A program made the position numbers and the translations under genes. The notes under the pieces were generated by a model. That model had not been told where the DNA came from and searched no databases. It saw only the letters and a program-made list of their open reading frames with translations. From Maricaulis maris MCS10 (GTDB lineage: Bacteria; Pseudomonadota; Alphaproteobacteria; Caulobacterales; Maricaulaceae), in the NCBI RefSeq assembly GCF_000014745.1, contig NC_008347.1, positions 3,054,001 through 3,118,000 on the forward strand: a stretch of 64,000 nt of DNA. Direction: 5' to 3'. Shown piece by piece: positions 41,955 through 52,406 of the stretch; the stretch's first letter is position 1; every line of letters starts with the position of its first letter.

Positions 41955-42632
41955 ATGACCATGTCCGACAATACCGCCCAATCCGATACGGACATGATCC
42001 GGGAGTTTCTGATCAGTAATCCGGATTTCGTCCGCGAAGATGCCGAGCTGTTTTCGCTGATTGTCGAGACCGATCGCGATGACGGCGCTATCGACCTGGG
42101 TGCGGCGGCGCGGGACAAGCTTCGTCATGAGATCAGGCAACTGAAGTCATTGAACGAGTCAATCGTCGAGACCGCCCGCGCCAATCTGGCCACCCAGTCA
42201 CAGATCCACATGGCCGTGCTCGCCCTGCTGGAAGCCGAGTCGCTGGCTGGGCTGGACAAGAAGATGTCCAACCGGCTCACCGGCGCACTTGGTGTGGACG
42301 TTTGCCGAGTACTGATTGAGGGGCACGCCCCAGTGCAGGCTGCCGAATCGATTCTGGGTGCCGCCAGCGGTTTTGTGGGCGATGTTCTTGGCGACCATGT
42401 CGAACTGCTGGGCCCGGTCGATCCCGCGAACGCGCACGCCCTGTACGGCCAACAGGGCGCGCGGGTCAGTTCGCAGGCCATTGTGCGGCTGGATTTCAAC
42501 GGGCAAGACGGGCTGATGGCCCTGGCGGCACGCGACGCCCACCTGTTCCAGTCCGGACAGGGGACGGAGCTTCTCAATTTCCTCGCCCGGGCGGTCGAGC
42601 GAATGGTGGTCCAATGGCTGCACCAGACCTGA
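41955..42632 (+). CDS. DUF484 family protein (GAF-like)
   Basis: 225 residues. Starts MTMSDNTAQSDTDMIREFLI then NPDFVREDAELF, the DUF484 N-terminus, with a coiled coil (about 50-80) and a GAF-like domain (about 95-220). DUF484 almost always precedes xerC, and overlaps it here by 19 bp; the function is not known. It diverges from priA, with the 155-bp gap between the starts as a shared promoter region. Confidence 0.9.
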   Translation: MTMSDNTAQSDTDMIREFLISNPDFVREDAELFSLIVETDRDDGAIDLGAAARDKLRHEIRQLKSLNESIVETARANLATQSQIHMAVLALLEAESLAGLDKKMSNRLTGALGVDVCRVLIEGHAPVQAAESILGAASGFVGDVLGDHVELLGPVDPANAHALYGQQGARVSSQAIVRLDFNGQDGLMALAARDAHLFQSGQGTELLNFLARAVERMVVQWLHQT

Positions 42633-43549
42633 AAACGCCCTGGACCGACGCACTTGCTGCATTCCTGGCCCACCTGTCCGGCGAGCGGCGACTGTCGCCG
42701 CGCACGCTGGACGCCTACCAGCGCGACCTCGATAACTTTGGCGCATTCCTGTGTGAGCATCACGGGCGCCTGCCCGATCTGATGACGCTGGGCGACCTGT
42801 CGTCGCGGGACTTTCGAGCCTATATGGCGTCGCGCCGCCGGGACGGATTGTCGGCAAGGTCACTTGCCAGGGCGCTATCGGCGATACGCACATTCTTTGA
42901 TTATGCCAAAAGGCGGTGGGGGGTCGACAATGCGGCCTTGTCTCTCGTCGAAAGCCCGAAGCTGTTACGTTCAGCGCCGAAACCGGTCAGCGAATCGGCG
43001 GCGAAGTCGCTGCTCGCAGAAACCGGCGCCAGAGGAGGCCCGGATTGGGTTTCGGCACGAGACAATGCCGTTCTCTTGCTATTATACGGCTGCGGCCTGC
43101 GAATCTCGGAAGCCCTGAGCCTGACCGGAAATGATCTTCCGATCGGCGATACTTTGCGCATCGCCGGAAAAGGCAACAAGACGCGAATAGTTCCGGTTCT
43201 GCCTGCTGTCGCCGAGGCCATTTCACAATATGTCGCGCTGTGCCCGTTTGCGACAAAGGATGATGCCGCCCTTTTTCGGGGCGTTCGTGGCGGCAACCTG
43301 TCTGCCCGCAGCGTCCAGGCCTTGATGCAGGAATTGCGCGGCCGGCTCGGATTGCCCGAAACGGCAACGCCACATGCCCTGCGTCATGCCTTCGCGACAC
43401 ACCTCCTGGCCCATGGCGGTGATCTGAGGGCGATCCAGGAATTGCTAGGACACGCCAGCCTCTCCACCACGCAGATCTATGCCGACGTGGAGAGCGCCCG
43501 ACTCCTCAGCATTTATGACGGGACCCACCCGCGCGCGCGTCGGCGGTAA
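42614..43549 (+). CDS. xerC: Tyrosine recombinase XerC (chromosome dimer resolution)
   Basis: 311 residues. N-terminal SAM-like core-binding domain (LAAFLAHLSGERRLSPRTLD) and catalytic domain with Arg in YGCGLRISEALSL, Lys in GKGNKTRIVP, His-x-x-Arg in TPHALRHAFATHLL, a second His in LLGHASLSTTQIY and the nucleophile Tyr. Acts with XerD at dif during division. Start at the ATG 42614 inside DUF484. Confidence 0.95.
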   Translation: MAAPDLKTPWTDALAAFLAHLSGERRLSPRTLDAYQRDLDNFGAFLCEHHGRLPDLMTLGDLSSRDFRAYMASRRRDGLSARSLARALSAIRTFFDYAKRRWGVDNAALSLVESPKLLRSAPKPVSESAAKSLLAETGARGGPDWVSARDNAVLLLLYGCGLRISEALSLTGNDLPIGDTLRIAGKGNKTRIVPVLPAVAEAISQYVALCPFATKDDAALFRGVRGGNLSARSVQALMQELRGRLGLPETATPHALRHAFATHLLAHGGDLRAIQELLGHASLSTTQIYADVESARLLSIYDGTHPRARRR

Positions 43550-43640
43550 GCCCCTATCCAAGCCCAAACAGGCCGCGGAATGCTCCCTTGCCTGCGGCAC
43601 CAATTCTTGTTACTTTGTTTTTCAAAGTTCTTGAGGGTTT

Positions 43641-44258
43641 ATGATGGCAGAACAATCCGATCTCGAATTTCTCCGCGATGTCGCCGCCAGCGGACAACAC
43701 GCCCCCTCCCTGAGCGGCCGCTTTTTTGTCTGGTGGGGCGGTCTGGCCGCTCCTGCTCTTCTGGCGCACTGGTCCATCATGACCGGGCTCATTGGCGTGC
43801 CCGGCCAATTCGTCGGCCTAGTCTGGCTGGCATATGGCGTGATCGGCATGATCGGCTCGGCGCTTTTGGGTCGCAGCCTGCGCGGCAAACCCGGGCGCGG
43901 TGCGGTCAATAATCGCGGCGAGGCGGCTGCCTGGCGCGGCGTGACCTGGACTGTCGCCGCATATGCAATTGGTGCAGTCATTGCCAACCTGCTTGGGCGT
44001 GGCCATCCGATCCTGTTCGACACAATCCCCTTGGTCGCATTTGCCGGATATGGGCTTTCATTCCACATCAGCGCCCAATTGGGCGGCGCCCGCTGGATGC
44101 ACGGGACGGCCGTCCTGGCTTGGCTCGCCAGCGGCGTCGGCCTCAGCCTGACCGGCACGCCAGGCCTCTATCTTTTTTCGGCGGCCACAGTCGGCCTGCT
44201 GGCCATCATTCCAGGAGTAGTGCTACTGCGCAGGGAGCCGGCGGCGGAGGCCGGATGA
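43641..44258 (+). CDS. Membrane protein of unknown function next to a winged-helix regulator
   Basis: 205 residues with five to six predicted membrane segments (for example GLAAPALLAHWSIM, IPLVAFAGYGLSFHIS, LYLFSAATVGLLAIIPGVVL). Short cytoplasmic N-terminus. GAGGG lies six bases before the ATG. The stop overlaps nothing but abuts the next gene's start directly, so the two are co-translated. No known family recognised. Confidence 0.75.
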   Translation: MMAEQSDLEFLRDVAASGQHAPSLSGRFFVWWGGLAAPALLAHWSIMTGLIGVPGQFVGLVWLAYGVIGMIGSALLGRSLRGKPGRGAVNNRGEAAAWRGVTWTVAAYAIGAVIANLLGRGHPILFDTIPLVAFAGYGLSFHISAQLGGARWMHGTAVLAWLASGVGLSLTGTPGLYLFSAATVGLLAIIPGVVLLRREPAAEAG

Positions 44259-44558
44259 ATGGCTGACAGTTTCGACGCGACAAATCTTGATGACGTGATT
44301 CACGGCAAGCTGCGACTGGCCGTGATGGCCTATCTGTCGGCGACCAGTGAAGCGACCTTTGGTGAGATCAAGACGCGCACCAACGCGTCCGACGGCAATC
44401 TTTCGGTTCACCTTCGAAAGCTGGAAGAAGCCGGCTATATCGCCATCGAAAAAAGCTTCGTGGACCGCAAACCGCAGACCCGCGCGTCATTGACGGAATC
44501 CGGCCGAACCGCCTGGCTGCACTATCTCGATCAATTGCGGTCGCTGATACAGCCCTGA
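44259..44558 (+). CDS. Winged-helix transcriptional regulator (HTH_34-like)
   Basis: 99 residues. A single winged-helix domain: IHGKLRLAVMAYLSATSEAT, FGEIKTRTNASDGNLSVHLR and KLEEAGYIAIEKSFVDRKPQ, then TRASLTESGRTAW. This is the PF13601-type domain. Its neighbour is a membrane protein with adjacent stop and start, a recurrent arrangement where the regulator may control the membrane gene. Confidence 0.87.
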   Translation: MADSFDATNLDDVIHGKLRLAVMAYLSATSEATFGEIKTRTNASDGNLSVHLRKLEEAGYIAIEKSFVDRKPQTRASLTESGRTAWLHYLDQLRSLIQP

Positions 44559-44587
44559 CCCCCGGCGGCGGCCCTGCCGGTGCGCAC

Positions 44588-45151
44588 TCAGGGCTTGGAG
44601 CGGTTCGGTGTGTGGTGCCAGGCGATCACGTCATGGCCAGCATCATCGGAACACCGGGTTTCGCCCTGAACAAAGCCCGCTTTTTCGAGCACACGGTGAG
44701 AGGCGTCCCGGTCATCGCGCGTGTGAGCGACTACCGATGTCACACGCTCATGCGTATAGGCCCAGTCGAGCAATGCCATCACCCCTTCAGTGGCAAGCCC
44801 TTGTTCGCGATAGGACGTCAGCATCGAGTATCCGATTTCGACGGCACCATCGGCATCCGGCGCGCCTTTGAATCCGCCGGTCCCCAGCAGCCTGTTCATC
44901 ACTGGCGAGATATAGATCCATGAGTACCAGCCCGTATCCGCCGGTGAGGCACGGAGCCGGTCCCGGGTCCACTCCATGGTCTGCTGATCCATCAATTCCG
45001 GGGGCCAGGCCGGTTCGGGATCAACGCCGAGCAAACGGAAAAAAGCCGCCCGATCTTCAAGCTGCGTGGTTGCAAGCTCTTGATTGAGCGCCACAAGCCG
45101 CAAGCGCGGCGAAGCGATTTCGATCAGCTTCGGCATCAGCGTGTAATCCAT
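44588..45151 (-). CDS. GNAT-family N-acetyltransferase
   Basis: 187 residues. IASPRLRLVALNQELA at the N-terminus; acetyl-CoA site EIGYSMLTSYREQGLATEGV, then the HTRDDRDASHRVLEKAGF motif. It is convergent with the regulator gene upstream (30-bp gap). Substrate unknown. Confidence 0.85.
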   Translation of the reverse strand: MDYTLMPKLIEIASPRLRLVALNQELATTQLEDRAAFFRLLGVDPEPAWPPELMDQQTMEWTRDRLRASPADTGWYSWIYISPVMNRLLGTGGFKGAPDADGAVEIGYSMLTSYREQGLATEGVMALLDWAYTHERVTSVVAHTRDDRDASHRVLEKAGFVQGETRCSDDAGHDVIAWHHTPNRSKP

Positions 45152-45363
45152 GACCCCAATTGTTCAGACCTGCCCGACTCGCCCGCACACGATCAGACAC
45201 CCCATCCTATCGCGCCTCGGCCCGGCCGCCTACTCCTGCCTTGGCAAGGATCGCCGACTCACACCGAAATCACGACTACCCCCTGATCGCCTACCCCCGC
45301 GACATTGTGATGACGTTTATACTGGGGATGACGCAAAATCACGTCATCCGGCTGGCGGGCGGG

Positions 45364-46764
45364 TCAGGACTGCATTGTCCAGCCTTCGACACCCATCGCG
45401 GCCTGTCGGATGGCCTCGGTCAGCGTCGGGTGAGGATGGCAGGTTCGGGCGATGTCTTCAGATGCCGCCCGAAACTCCATAGCGACGCACAGCTCGCCTA
45501 TCATTTCACCAACATTGGCGCCGATCATGTGGGCGCCCAGAATTTCGTCGGTTTCGGCGTCGGCAAGGATTTTCACAAATCCGTCGGTTGCATGATTGGT
45601 GCGCGCTCGTGAATTGGCCTGGAAGGGAAACTTGCCCTTCTTGTACTTGCGGCCTGACTTTTTGAGCTCATCCTCGGTGAGCCCGACGCTGGCAATCTCC
45701 GGAGCTGTGTAAACGACGCCCGGGATAACACCGTAATTCACATGCCCCGCCTTGCCGGCAATTCGCTCGGCGCAGGCGACACCTTCGTCCTCGGCCTTGT
45801 GCGCCAGCATAGGTCCGTGCGTGCAATCACCGACGACCCAGACATTCTCAGCCGAGGTCCGGTATTGATCATTGGCAATGAAGCCGCGCTGGTCTGTCTC
45901 GATGCCAACCGTTTCCAGCCCCAGCCCGTCTGTGAAGGGGCGGCGACCGATACACACCAAGACTGTGTCGGCTTCGATCGTTTCTGCTTCGCCCCCAGCG
46001 GCCGGTTCCAGTGTGACGCCCAGCCTGTCACCGGAAGTGTCCACACCGGTCACCTTAGTGCCCAGCTTGAAGTCCATGCCCTGCTTGGCAAAAGTCCGCT
46101 GCGCCGTCTTGGCGAGCTCGCTGTCCATGCCTGGCAGAATTCGGTCGAGATACTCGACCACCGTCACCTGCGCACCCAGCCGGCGCCAGACCGAACCGAG
46201 CTCCAGCCCGATAACGCCGGCGCCGATCAGAACGAGCTTGTCGGGCACTTGCTCAAGCGCCAGAGCGCCGGTTGATGAGACAACCCGCTTCTCGTCGATG
46301 GTTACGCCTGGCAGGGGGGTCACTTCCGACCCGGTGGCGATGACGATATTTTTCGTCTCAAGCGTCGACTTGCCGCCCTCGGCGTCGACTTCGACCTTGC
46401 CCGGTCCGGCAATCCGACCGCGCCCACGGATATATTCGACGCCGTTCTTCTTGAAGAGGAATTCAATCCCCTTCGTCAGCCCATCGACCGCTTCGTCCTT
46501 TTGCCCGAGCATGGCATCGAGATCGAGTTCGATCGCCCCGGTCTTGATGCCGAGGTTGGCGAACTGGGAGCCGGCCACTTCGTATAACTCAGAGGCATGC
46601 AGCAACGCTTTTGACGGAATGCAGCCGACATTCAGACAGGTGCCGCCCAGCGTGCCACGCATCTCGACGCAGGCCGTCTTCAAGCCAAGCTGTCCGGCAC
46701 GAATGGCACAATTATAGCCGCCGGGGCCGCCGCCAATGATTACGATATCATACGTGTCGGACAT
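45364..46764 (-). CDS. lpdA: Dihydrolipoyl dehydrogenase (E3)
   Basis: 466 residues. FAD site [19 protein letters not shown], redox disulfide [20 protein letters not shown] site [20 protein letters not shown], and the C-terminal catalytic [14 protein letters not shown]. Reoxidises the lipoyl groups of 2-oxoglutarate dehydrogenase E2, encoded upstream on the same strand. Confidence 0.96.
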   Translation of the reverse strand: MSDTYDIVIIGGGPGGYNCAIRAGQLGLKTACVEMRGTLGGTCLNVGCIPSKALLHASELYEVAGSQFANLGIKTGAIELDLDAMLGQKDEAVDGLTKGIEFLFKKNGVEYIRGRGRIAGPGKVEVDAEGGKSTLETKNIVIATGSEVTPLPGVTIDEKRVVSSTGALALEQVPDKLVLIGAGVIGLELGSVWRRLGAQVTVVEYLDRILPGMDSELAKTAQRTFAKQGMDFKLGTKVTGVDTSGDRLGVTLEPAAGGEAETIEADTVLVCIGRRPFTDGLGLETVGIETDQRGFIANDQYRTSAENVWVVGDCTHGPMLAHKAEDEGVACAERIAGKAGHVNYGVIPGVVYTAPEIASVGLTEDELKKSGRKYKKGKFPFQANSRARTNHATDGFVKILADAETDEILGAHMIGANVGEMIGELCVAMEFRAASEDIARTCHPHPTLTEAIRQAAMGVEGWTMQS

Positions 46765-46863
46765 GCTCGCCTCGCTCTGTTTGCCGCCATTGCGGCCTTT
46801 GAATTCTATATGCCCCTGCCGGGGGCCCTGTGTTAGGGGGTTAAACGTCGCTGCTGCAGCTGA

Positions 46864-47322
46864 TCAACCGGCTTTAATCACGTGGCGGGGCAAGACCCCG
46901 GCTTGTCGAAGCAAGATCATGACAATCAGCCCGACCATGAGCAGCCCGTTCACGACCCAATCCGCAGGCTCGGAGGTGGATGCTGCCCAGAAATCGTAAA
47001 TCGAGTTTGACGAGTAGACGACCCACCCCGTCAGATCAAAGACCATCGCGGCGGCATAAACCGGCAAGGCCGCGGCAAACCGGCCGATCAGAAGCACGGT
47101 ACTCGCCGCATAGCAGGTGGCGTTCGCCACGGTAAGCAATACGAGGAACGGTCCCATGGACTCGACGATGATAATCAGACTCGGGTCAATACCTGCCGAT
47201 ATCGCATCCCCGAACTTGATCGCCAGGACGTCCGCGGCGGACATGATCTGATTGATTGCCCAGGCACCAATGCCAAATGCCAGCAACCACCTCGCCACGA
47301 CCAGCCCCGATTTTACTGTCAC
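46864..47322 (-). CDS. Small membrane protein between E2 and E3 genes
   Basis: 152 residues from the GTG at 47322 (preceded by GAGGGG; an ATG at 47382 and a start at 47448 are possible). Four predicted membrane segments: VVARWLLAFGIGAWAINQIM, GPFLVLLTVANATCYAAST, FAAALPVYAAAMVFDLTGWV and WVVNGLLMVGLIVMILL. No family recognised. It shares orientation with odhB and lpdA. Confidence 0.6.
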   Translation of the reverse strand: MTVKSGLVVARWLLAFGIGAWAINQIMSAADVLAIKFGDAISAGIDPSLIIIVESMGPFLVLLTVANATCYAASTVLLIGRFAAALPVYAAAMVFDLTGWVVYSSNSIYDFWAASTSEPADWVVNGLLMVGLIVMILLRQAGVLPRHVIKAG

Positions 47323-47404
47323 ATCCAGGCCCCTCGTGCCAAGCGCATTCCGTGCCGTCCAAGCTTGGCGAGCCGGAGCCATGCCGTCAAATCCGCGCAA
47401 GCGA

Positions 47405-47851
47405 TCAATTCCGCCCCGTTGCTGCCCGAACCCCCAGAGCCAGCGCACCGGCCGCTATGAGAGTTTCAAGCGTGAACATGGCCCAGTCCAGGAATTCCGG
47501 ATCAAAATTCTGGTCGACCCGCTCCTGTTCGTGAGCCGCAACATCCTCCGGGCGCAGGCTGAAACCGATCCACATGGCCTGATCGACCAGATAGACTGCC
47601 AGGGCAATCCAGACCAACCATTTCGAACTGCGCCAGAAAGCCCAGGCGACGACGAAATAGCCAAGCTGGACCACAAGCGCCAAAGCCGACAGCAGCACCC
47701 CCGTTTCGGCGAGTGTCCGCGTGACAGCGCCGGTAAAGCCAAGCTGGCCTTCCAGGCCCAGCTGGTGCAGATACCCGGCAAGCGGCGAGCGGAGCCCATA
47801 TGCGCCCCGCAAGATCGCCAGAACGATGAGCGCTTGTCGAAGCCGCGGCAT
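47405..47851 (-). CDS. Small membrane protein downstream of odhB
   Basis: 148 residues with about four hydrophobic segments (for example TGVLLSALALVVQLGYFVVA and WLVWIALAVYLVDQAMWIGF). Starts only 10 bp after odhB, so it is probably in the same transcript. The acidic loop RPEDVAAHEQERVDQNFDPE is its most distinctive part. Function unknown. Confidence 0.7.
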   Translation of the reverse strand: MPRLRQALIVLAILRGAYGLRSPLAGYLHQLGLEGQLGFTGAVTRTLAETGVLLSALALVVQLGYFVVAWAFWRSSKWLVWIALAVYLVDQAMWIGFSLRPEDVAAHEQERVDQNFDPEFLDWAMFTLETLIAAGALALGVRAATGRN

Positions 47852-47861
47852 CGCGGAGCCT

Positions 47862-49385
47862 CTACAGGTCGAACATCATGCGTTGTGGATCTTCCAGGTT
47901 TTCCTTTACCCGCACGAGGTAGGTAACCGCTTCCTTGCCGTCGACAATTCGGTGATCGTACGAAAGAGCAAGGTACATCATGGGTTTGATGACAACCTGA
48001 CCATTCTCGGCCATCGGGCGTTCCTGGATCTTGTGCATACCCAGAATGCCTGACTGAGGCGCATTGAGGATCGGCATCGACATCAGCGAGCCGTACACGC
48101 CGCCATTCGAGATGGTGAAGGTCGCGCCCTGCATTTCGTCGATCGAAAGCTTGCCGTCACGCGCCCGCTTGCCCAGCCGGATGATCTCTTTCTCGATCTC
48201 CGCCAGGGTCATCTGGTCGGCGTCACGCACGACCGGTACGACCAGGCCGCGATCGGTGCCGACTGCGACACCCATGTCATAGTAATTCTTGTAGATGATG
48301 TCGGTGCCGTCGATTTCGGCATTGACCGCCGGCACTTCCTTCAGCGCGTGGCAACAAGCCTTCACGAAGAAGCTCATGAAGCCCAGCTTGACGCCATGCT
48401 TGGCCACGAAGGCCTCCTGGTGCGCCTTTCGGGCCGCCATGATCGCCGACATGTCGGCTTCATTATAGGTGGTCAGGATGGCAGCGGCGTTCTGGGCATC
48501 CTTGAGCCGCTTGGCGATTGTCTGGCGCAGGCGGGTCATACGGACCCGTTCTTCGCGTGGTCCCGTCTCGCGGGGAGCGACCGGCGCGGCGGCAGCCGCC
48601 GGAGCGGCTTTTGGCGCAGCCGGCGCACCAGCAGCAGCCTTCAATGCGTCACCCTTGGTAATGCGGCCGTCCTTGCCCGATCCGGTGATCGCACCAGCAT
48701 CCAGCCTGTTCTCTTCGATGACCCGGGCGGCAGACGGCATGGTCTTTGTGTCTGTCGAGCCCTCGGACGGCTGGCTTTCAGCGCTCGGCGCTGCTTGGGC
48801 GGCGCCCCCCTCGCCAATGCGGGCGACCGCATCGCCAGGCGCAACCGTGTCGCCCTCGGCTACCAACAGCTCGGAGACAACACCAGCAACGGGAGACGGA
48901 ACTTCAACCGCCACCTTGTCGGTTTCGATCTCGACCAGCGCCTGGTCGATCTCCACCGAGTCACCGGCTTTCACGAGCCAGGCTCCGATTGTTCCCTCGG
49001 TTACGCTTTCACCCATCTGCGGCACGGTGGCTTCGACGGTCTCAGCCGAGCCGGCGGCTTTGGACTCTTTGACGTCCGGTTCCGCAGCGGCCATCGGTGC
49101 CGGATCACTGCTGTCTTCAGCCGGTTCGCTCTTGGCTGCTGCATCACTGCCAGCAGCTTCGATCACAGCCAGCTTGGCGCCAATTTCAACATTGTCGCCT
49201 TCGGCGGCGAAAATCTCACCCATCACTCCGTCCGCTTCAGCACGGACTTCAACAGCGACCTTGTCGGTTTCCAACTCAACCAGGACATCATCCCGGGAGA
49301 CCGCGTCGCCGGTCTTGACCATCCAGCTGCCCACGGTGGCTTCGGTGACGCTCTCGCCGAGCTGCGGCACGGTGATATCGGTCAT
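47862..49385 (-). CDS. sucB: 2-oxoglutarate dehydrogenase E2 (dihydrolipoyl succinyltransferase) with two lipoyl domains
   Basis: 507 residues, about 100 longer than usual. Two lipoyl domains, at about 1-76 ([11 protein letters not shown]) and 117-192 ([11 protein letters not shown]), each with the lipoylation Lys; then an E3-binding domain around 208-248 and the catalytic core with the final [13 protein letters not shown] active-site His and Asp. Alanine/proline-rich linkers lie between. Starts 36 bp after sucA. Confidence 0.95.
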   Translation of the reverse strand: MTDITVPQLGESVTEATVGSWMVKTGDAVSRDDVLVELETDKVAVEVRAEADGVMGEIFAAEGDNVEIGAKLAVIEAAGSDAAAKSEPAEDSSDPAPMAAAEPDVKESKAAGSAETVEATVPQMGESVTEGTIGAWLVKAGDSVEIDQALVEIETDKVAVEVPSPVAGVVSELLVAEGDTVAPGDAVARIGEGGAAQAAPSAESQPSEGSTDTKTMPSAARVIEENRLDAGAITGSGKDGRITKGDALKAAAGAPAAPKAAPAAAAAPVAPRETGPREERVRMTRLRQTIAKRLKDAQNAAAILTTYNEADMSAIMAARKAHQEAFVAKHGVKLGFMSFFVKACCHALKEVPAVNAEIDGTDIIYKNYYDMGVAVGTDRGLVVPVVRDADQMTLAEIEKEIIRLGKRARDGKLSIDEMQGATFTISNGGVYGSLMSMPILNAPQSGILGMHKIQERPMAENGQVVIKPMMYLALSYDHRIVDGKEAVTYLVRVKENLEDPQRMMFDL

Positions 49386-49421
49386 GTCTCTCGTCTTTCC
49401 TTCAAAAAGGTTGGTCGGCCC

Positions 49422-52406
49422 TTACGACAGGGCTTCGTCGACCAGGGCGTCTTGTTGCTGCTTGTGCTTGGAGGCGATGCCAGTCGCCGTCGAGGCCGTC
49501 GGCGCTCGGCCGACATAGCGTGGCCGTTGGGCGGCTCCGCCGACCTTGCCCAGCACAAACTCGATATTCGGCTCGACAAAGGTCCAGTAGCCCATATTGC
49601 GCGGCTCTTCCTGGCACCAGACGATCTCGGCGTTCGGGAAACGCCCGAGCTCGGCGATCAATGCCTTGTAGGGGAAGGGATAGAGCTGCTCGACCCGCAT
49701 CAGGTAGACATCGTCTGTGCCCCGGCTTTCGCGTTCTTCCAGCAGATCATAATAGACCTTGCCGGTGCACAGCACGACGCGCCGGATCTCGTCATCGGCC
49801 TTCAGCTTGACCGAAGTCTGCCGGATCTCGCCCTCGGGACGCGATGCCTCGTCGGCATCATCCCAGAGCACCCGGTGGAAGGACGAGCCCGGCCCCATGG
49901 CGGCGAGCTGCGAGACACAGCGCTTGTGCCGCAACAGGCTCTTGGGCGTCATGATGACCAGAGGCGTCCGGAAGTTGCGGTGGATCTGGCGGCGCAGGAT
50001 GTGGAAATAGTTCGCCGGCGTCGAGCAATTGGCGACCTGCATATTGTCTTCCGCGCACAGCTGCAGGAAGCGTTCAGGGCGGGCTGAAGAGTGCTCGGGC
50101 CCCTGCCCCTCATAGCCGTGCGGCAACAACATGGTCAGACCGGACATGCGCAGCCATTTGCGCTCACCGGACGAGATGAACTGATCAATGATCACCTGGG
50201 CGCCATTGGTGAAGTCACCGAACTGGGCCTCCCACATGACCAGCGTGTTCGGTGCCGACAGCGAGTAGCCGTACTCAAACCCCAGAACAGCCTCTTCGGA
50301 CAGCATGGAGTCGATGACCTCATACTTTTTCTGGTCCGGCGTGAGATGGTTTAGCGGCGTGTATTTCTCGGCGTTTTCCTGGTCGATGATGTGCGAATGG
50401 CGCTGCGAGAATGTACCGCGGCCGCAATCCTGACCCGACAGGCGAACCGGGAATCCCTCTGTCAGGAGGGTGCCGAAGGCCAGGTGTTCAGCGGTCGCCC
50501 AGTCAATGCCCGTGCCAGTCTCGATCGCTTCGCGGCGGCTGCCTATGACGCGTTTCAGCGTGCGGTGGATGTTGATCCCTTCGGGGATCTCGGTCATCGC
50601 CATGCCGACCGTCATCAGGCTTTCGGTGGTCGCCGACGTTTCGCCGCGACGGTCATCGCCCTCGGCCAGACCCAGACCGGACCAGCGCCCGTCGAGCCAA
50701 TCGGCCTTCTTGGGCTCGAAATCCTTGCCGGCGTTGAATTCCTTTTCGAGGAAGGTATCGAATTCGTTCTCGATGGCCTCGGCTTCGGCGGCCGTCAGCA
50801 CGCCTTCGGCCAGGAGCCGGTCCTGATACTTCTTTTTTACCGGCGGCATGTCCTTGATGATGCGGTACATGATCGGCTGGGTGAAGGTTGGATCATCGCC
50901 TTCATTGTGGCCGTAGCGGCGGTAGCAGATCATGTCGATGACCACGTCCTTGCCGAACAGCTGACGGTATTCCGTCGCCATGCGGGTGGCATGGGTCACC
51001 GCTTCCGGGTCATCACCATTGACGTGGAAAATCGGTGCCTGGACCATCAGGGCCACATCCGAGCAATACGGGCTGGAACGGCTGTCCTTGGGGTCGGTGG
51101 TGAAGCCGATCTGGTTGTTGACGATGAAGTGGATCGCCCCGCCGGTGCGATGGCCGCGCAGCCCGGACAGGCCGAGACACTCCGTCACAATGCCCTGGCC
51201 GGCAAAGGCTGCATCGCCGTGCAGCAGCAGCGGCAGCACGCTCGAGCGCGGCGTGCCCGCTTTCTTGCGGCAATTTTCTTCCTGCTTGGCCCGGGCCTTG
51301 CCAAGCACGACCGGGTCAACCGCTTCAAGGTGGGATGGGTTGGCGGTCAGCGACAAGTGAACCTTGTTGCCGTCAAACTCGCGGTCCGACGAGGCCCCCA
51401 GGTGATACTTCACGTCACCGGAACCGAACTCTTCCTCGCCCTGGGTATTGCCACCCTGGAACTCATGGAAGATCTGGTGGTAGGGCTTGCCCATCACCGA
51501 GGCGAGCACGTTCAGGCGTCCGCGGTGCGGCATGCCGATGATGATATCCTCGACGCCCATCGAGCCGCCACGCTTGATGACCTGCTCGAGCGCCGGAACC
51601 ATGCTCTCACCGCCATCCACGCCGAAACGCTTGGTGCCCGGATAGCGCTTGTGCAGGAACTGCTCGAAGCGTTCGCATTCGATCAATTTGGACAGGATCG
51701 CGATCTTGCCTTCTTTGGTGAAGGAGATGTCCTTGTCCGGCCCCTCGAAGCGTTCCTGCAGCCAGGCCTTCTCTTCGGGATTCGAGATATGCATGAACTC
51801 GACGCCGACCGGTCCGCAATAGGTGCGCTTGAGGATGTCGAGCATGACCCGCGGCGTTGCAGTCTCAAGACCGAGATAGCCGTCGATAAAAATGTCTTCG
51901 TCGAGCGCCGCACCGGTAAAGCCATAGGTCGCCGGGTCCAGCTCGGCCTGGTAGCCGAAATCGGTCAGCCCCAGCGGATCGAGATCCGCGGCCAGGTGGC
52001 CGCGCATGCGGTAGGCGCGGATCATCATGATGGCGCGGATCGAAGACTGGGTTGCCTTGCGGACATCGTCAGCACTGGCACCTGGATTGGTGGCTGCGAC
52101 GTGGCTGGCCACCTTGTCGACCATCGCGCCTTCATCGGGACCGATATCGCCCAGCGCCGAGACCATTTCGCCATTGGCCTGCCGCGGCCAGTCGGCGCGC
52201 TTCCAGGCAGGGCCACGTGCGGCATGCGAGCTGTCGCCCGGCGCATCGCCCAGGGCGGCAAAAAAGGCCTTCCAGCTGGGTGGTACCGAATTCGGGTCCG
52301 AAGCATAGGCGGCGGCCATCTGTTCGAGATAGACGGCGTTGGCACCCTGGAGGAATGAGGTGTCCAGGAAGTTCTGATTGTCTTGGGAACGGCTTTGGTC
52401 AGACAT
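49422..52406 (-). CDS. sucA: 2-oxoglutarate dehydrogenase E1
   Basis: 994 residues. N-terminus NQNFLDTSFLQGANAVYLEQ matches the E2-binding tail. The TPP-dependent core shows GMPHRGRLNVLASVMGKPYH, GDAAFAGQGIVTECLGL, RRYGHNEGDDPTFTQPIMY and the C-terminal EEPRNMGYWTFVEP. Oxidatively decarboxylates 2-oxoglutarate in the TCA cycle. Preceded by an intrinsic terminator that separates it from sucCD. Confidence 0.97.
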   Translation of the reverse strand: MSDQSRSQDNQNFLDTSFLQGANAVYLEQMAAAYASDPNSVPPSWKAFFAALGDAPGDSSHAARGPAWKRADWPRQANGEMVSALGDIGPDEGAMVDKVASHVAATNPGASADDVRKATQSSIRAIMMIRAYRMRGHLAADLDPLGLTDFGYQAELDPATYGFTGAALDEDIFIDGYLGLETATPRVMLDILKRTYCGPVGVEFMHISNPEEKAWLQERFEGPDKDISFTKEGKIAILSKLIECERFEQFLHKRYPGTKRFGVDGGESMVPALEQVIKRGGSMGVEDIIIGMPHRGRLNVLASVMGKPYHQIFHEFQGGNTQGEEEFGSGDVKYHLGASSDREFDGNKVHLSLTANPSHLEAVDPVVLGKARAKQEENCRKKAGTPRSSVLPLLLHGDAAFAGQGIVTECLGLSGLRGHRTGGAIHFIVNNQIGFTTDPKDSRSSPYCSDVALMVQAPIFHVNGDDPEAVTHATRMATEYRQLFGKDVVIDMICYRRYGHNEGDDPTFTQPIMYRIIKDMPPVKKKYQDRLLAEGVLTAAEAEAIENEFDTFLEKEFNAGKDFEPKKADWLDGRWSGLGLAEGDDRRGETSATTESLMTVGMAMTEIPEGINIHRTLKRVIGSRREAIETGTGIDWATAEHLAFGTLLTEGFPVRLSGQDCGRGTFSQRHSHIIDQENAEKYTPLNHLTPDQKKYEVIDSMLSEEAVLGFEYGYSLSAPNTLVMWEAQFGDFTNGAQVIIDQFISSGERKWLRMSGLTMLLPHGYEGQGPEHSSARPERFLQLCAEDNMQVANCSTPANYFHILRRQIHRNFRTPLVIMTPKSLLRHKRCVSQLAAMGPGSSFHRVLWDDADEASRPEGEIRQTSVKLKADDEIRRVVLCTGKVYYDLLEERESRGTDDVYLMRVEQLYPFPYKALIAELGRFPNAEIVWCQEEPRNMGYWTFVEPNIEFVLGKVGGAAQRPRYVGRAPTASTATGIASKHKQQQDALVDEALS

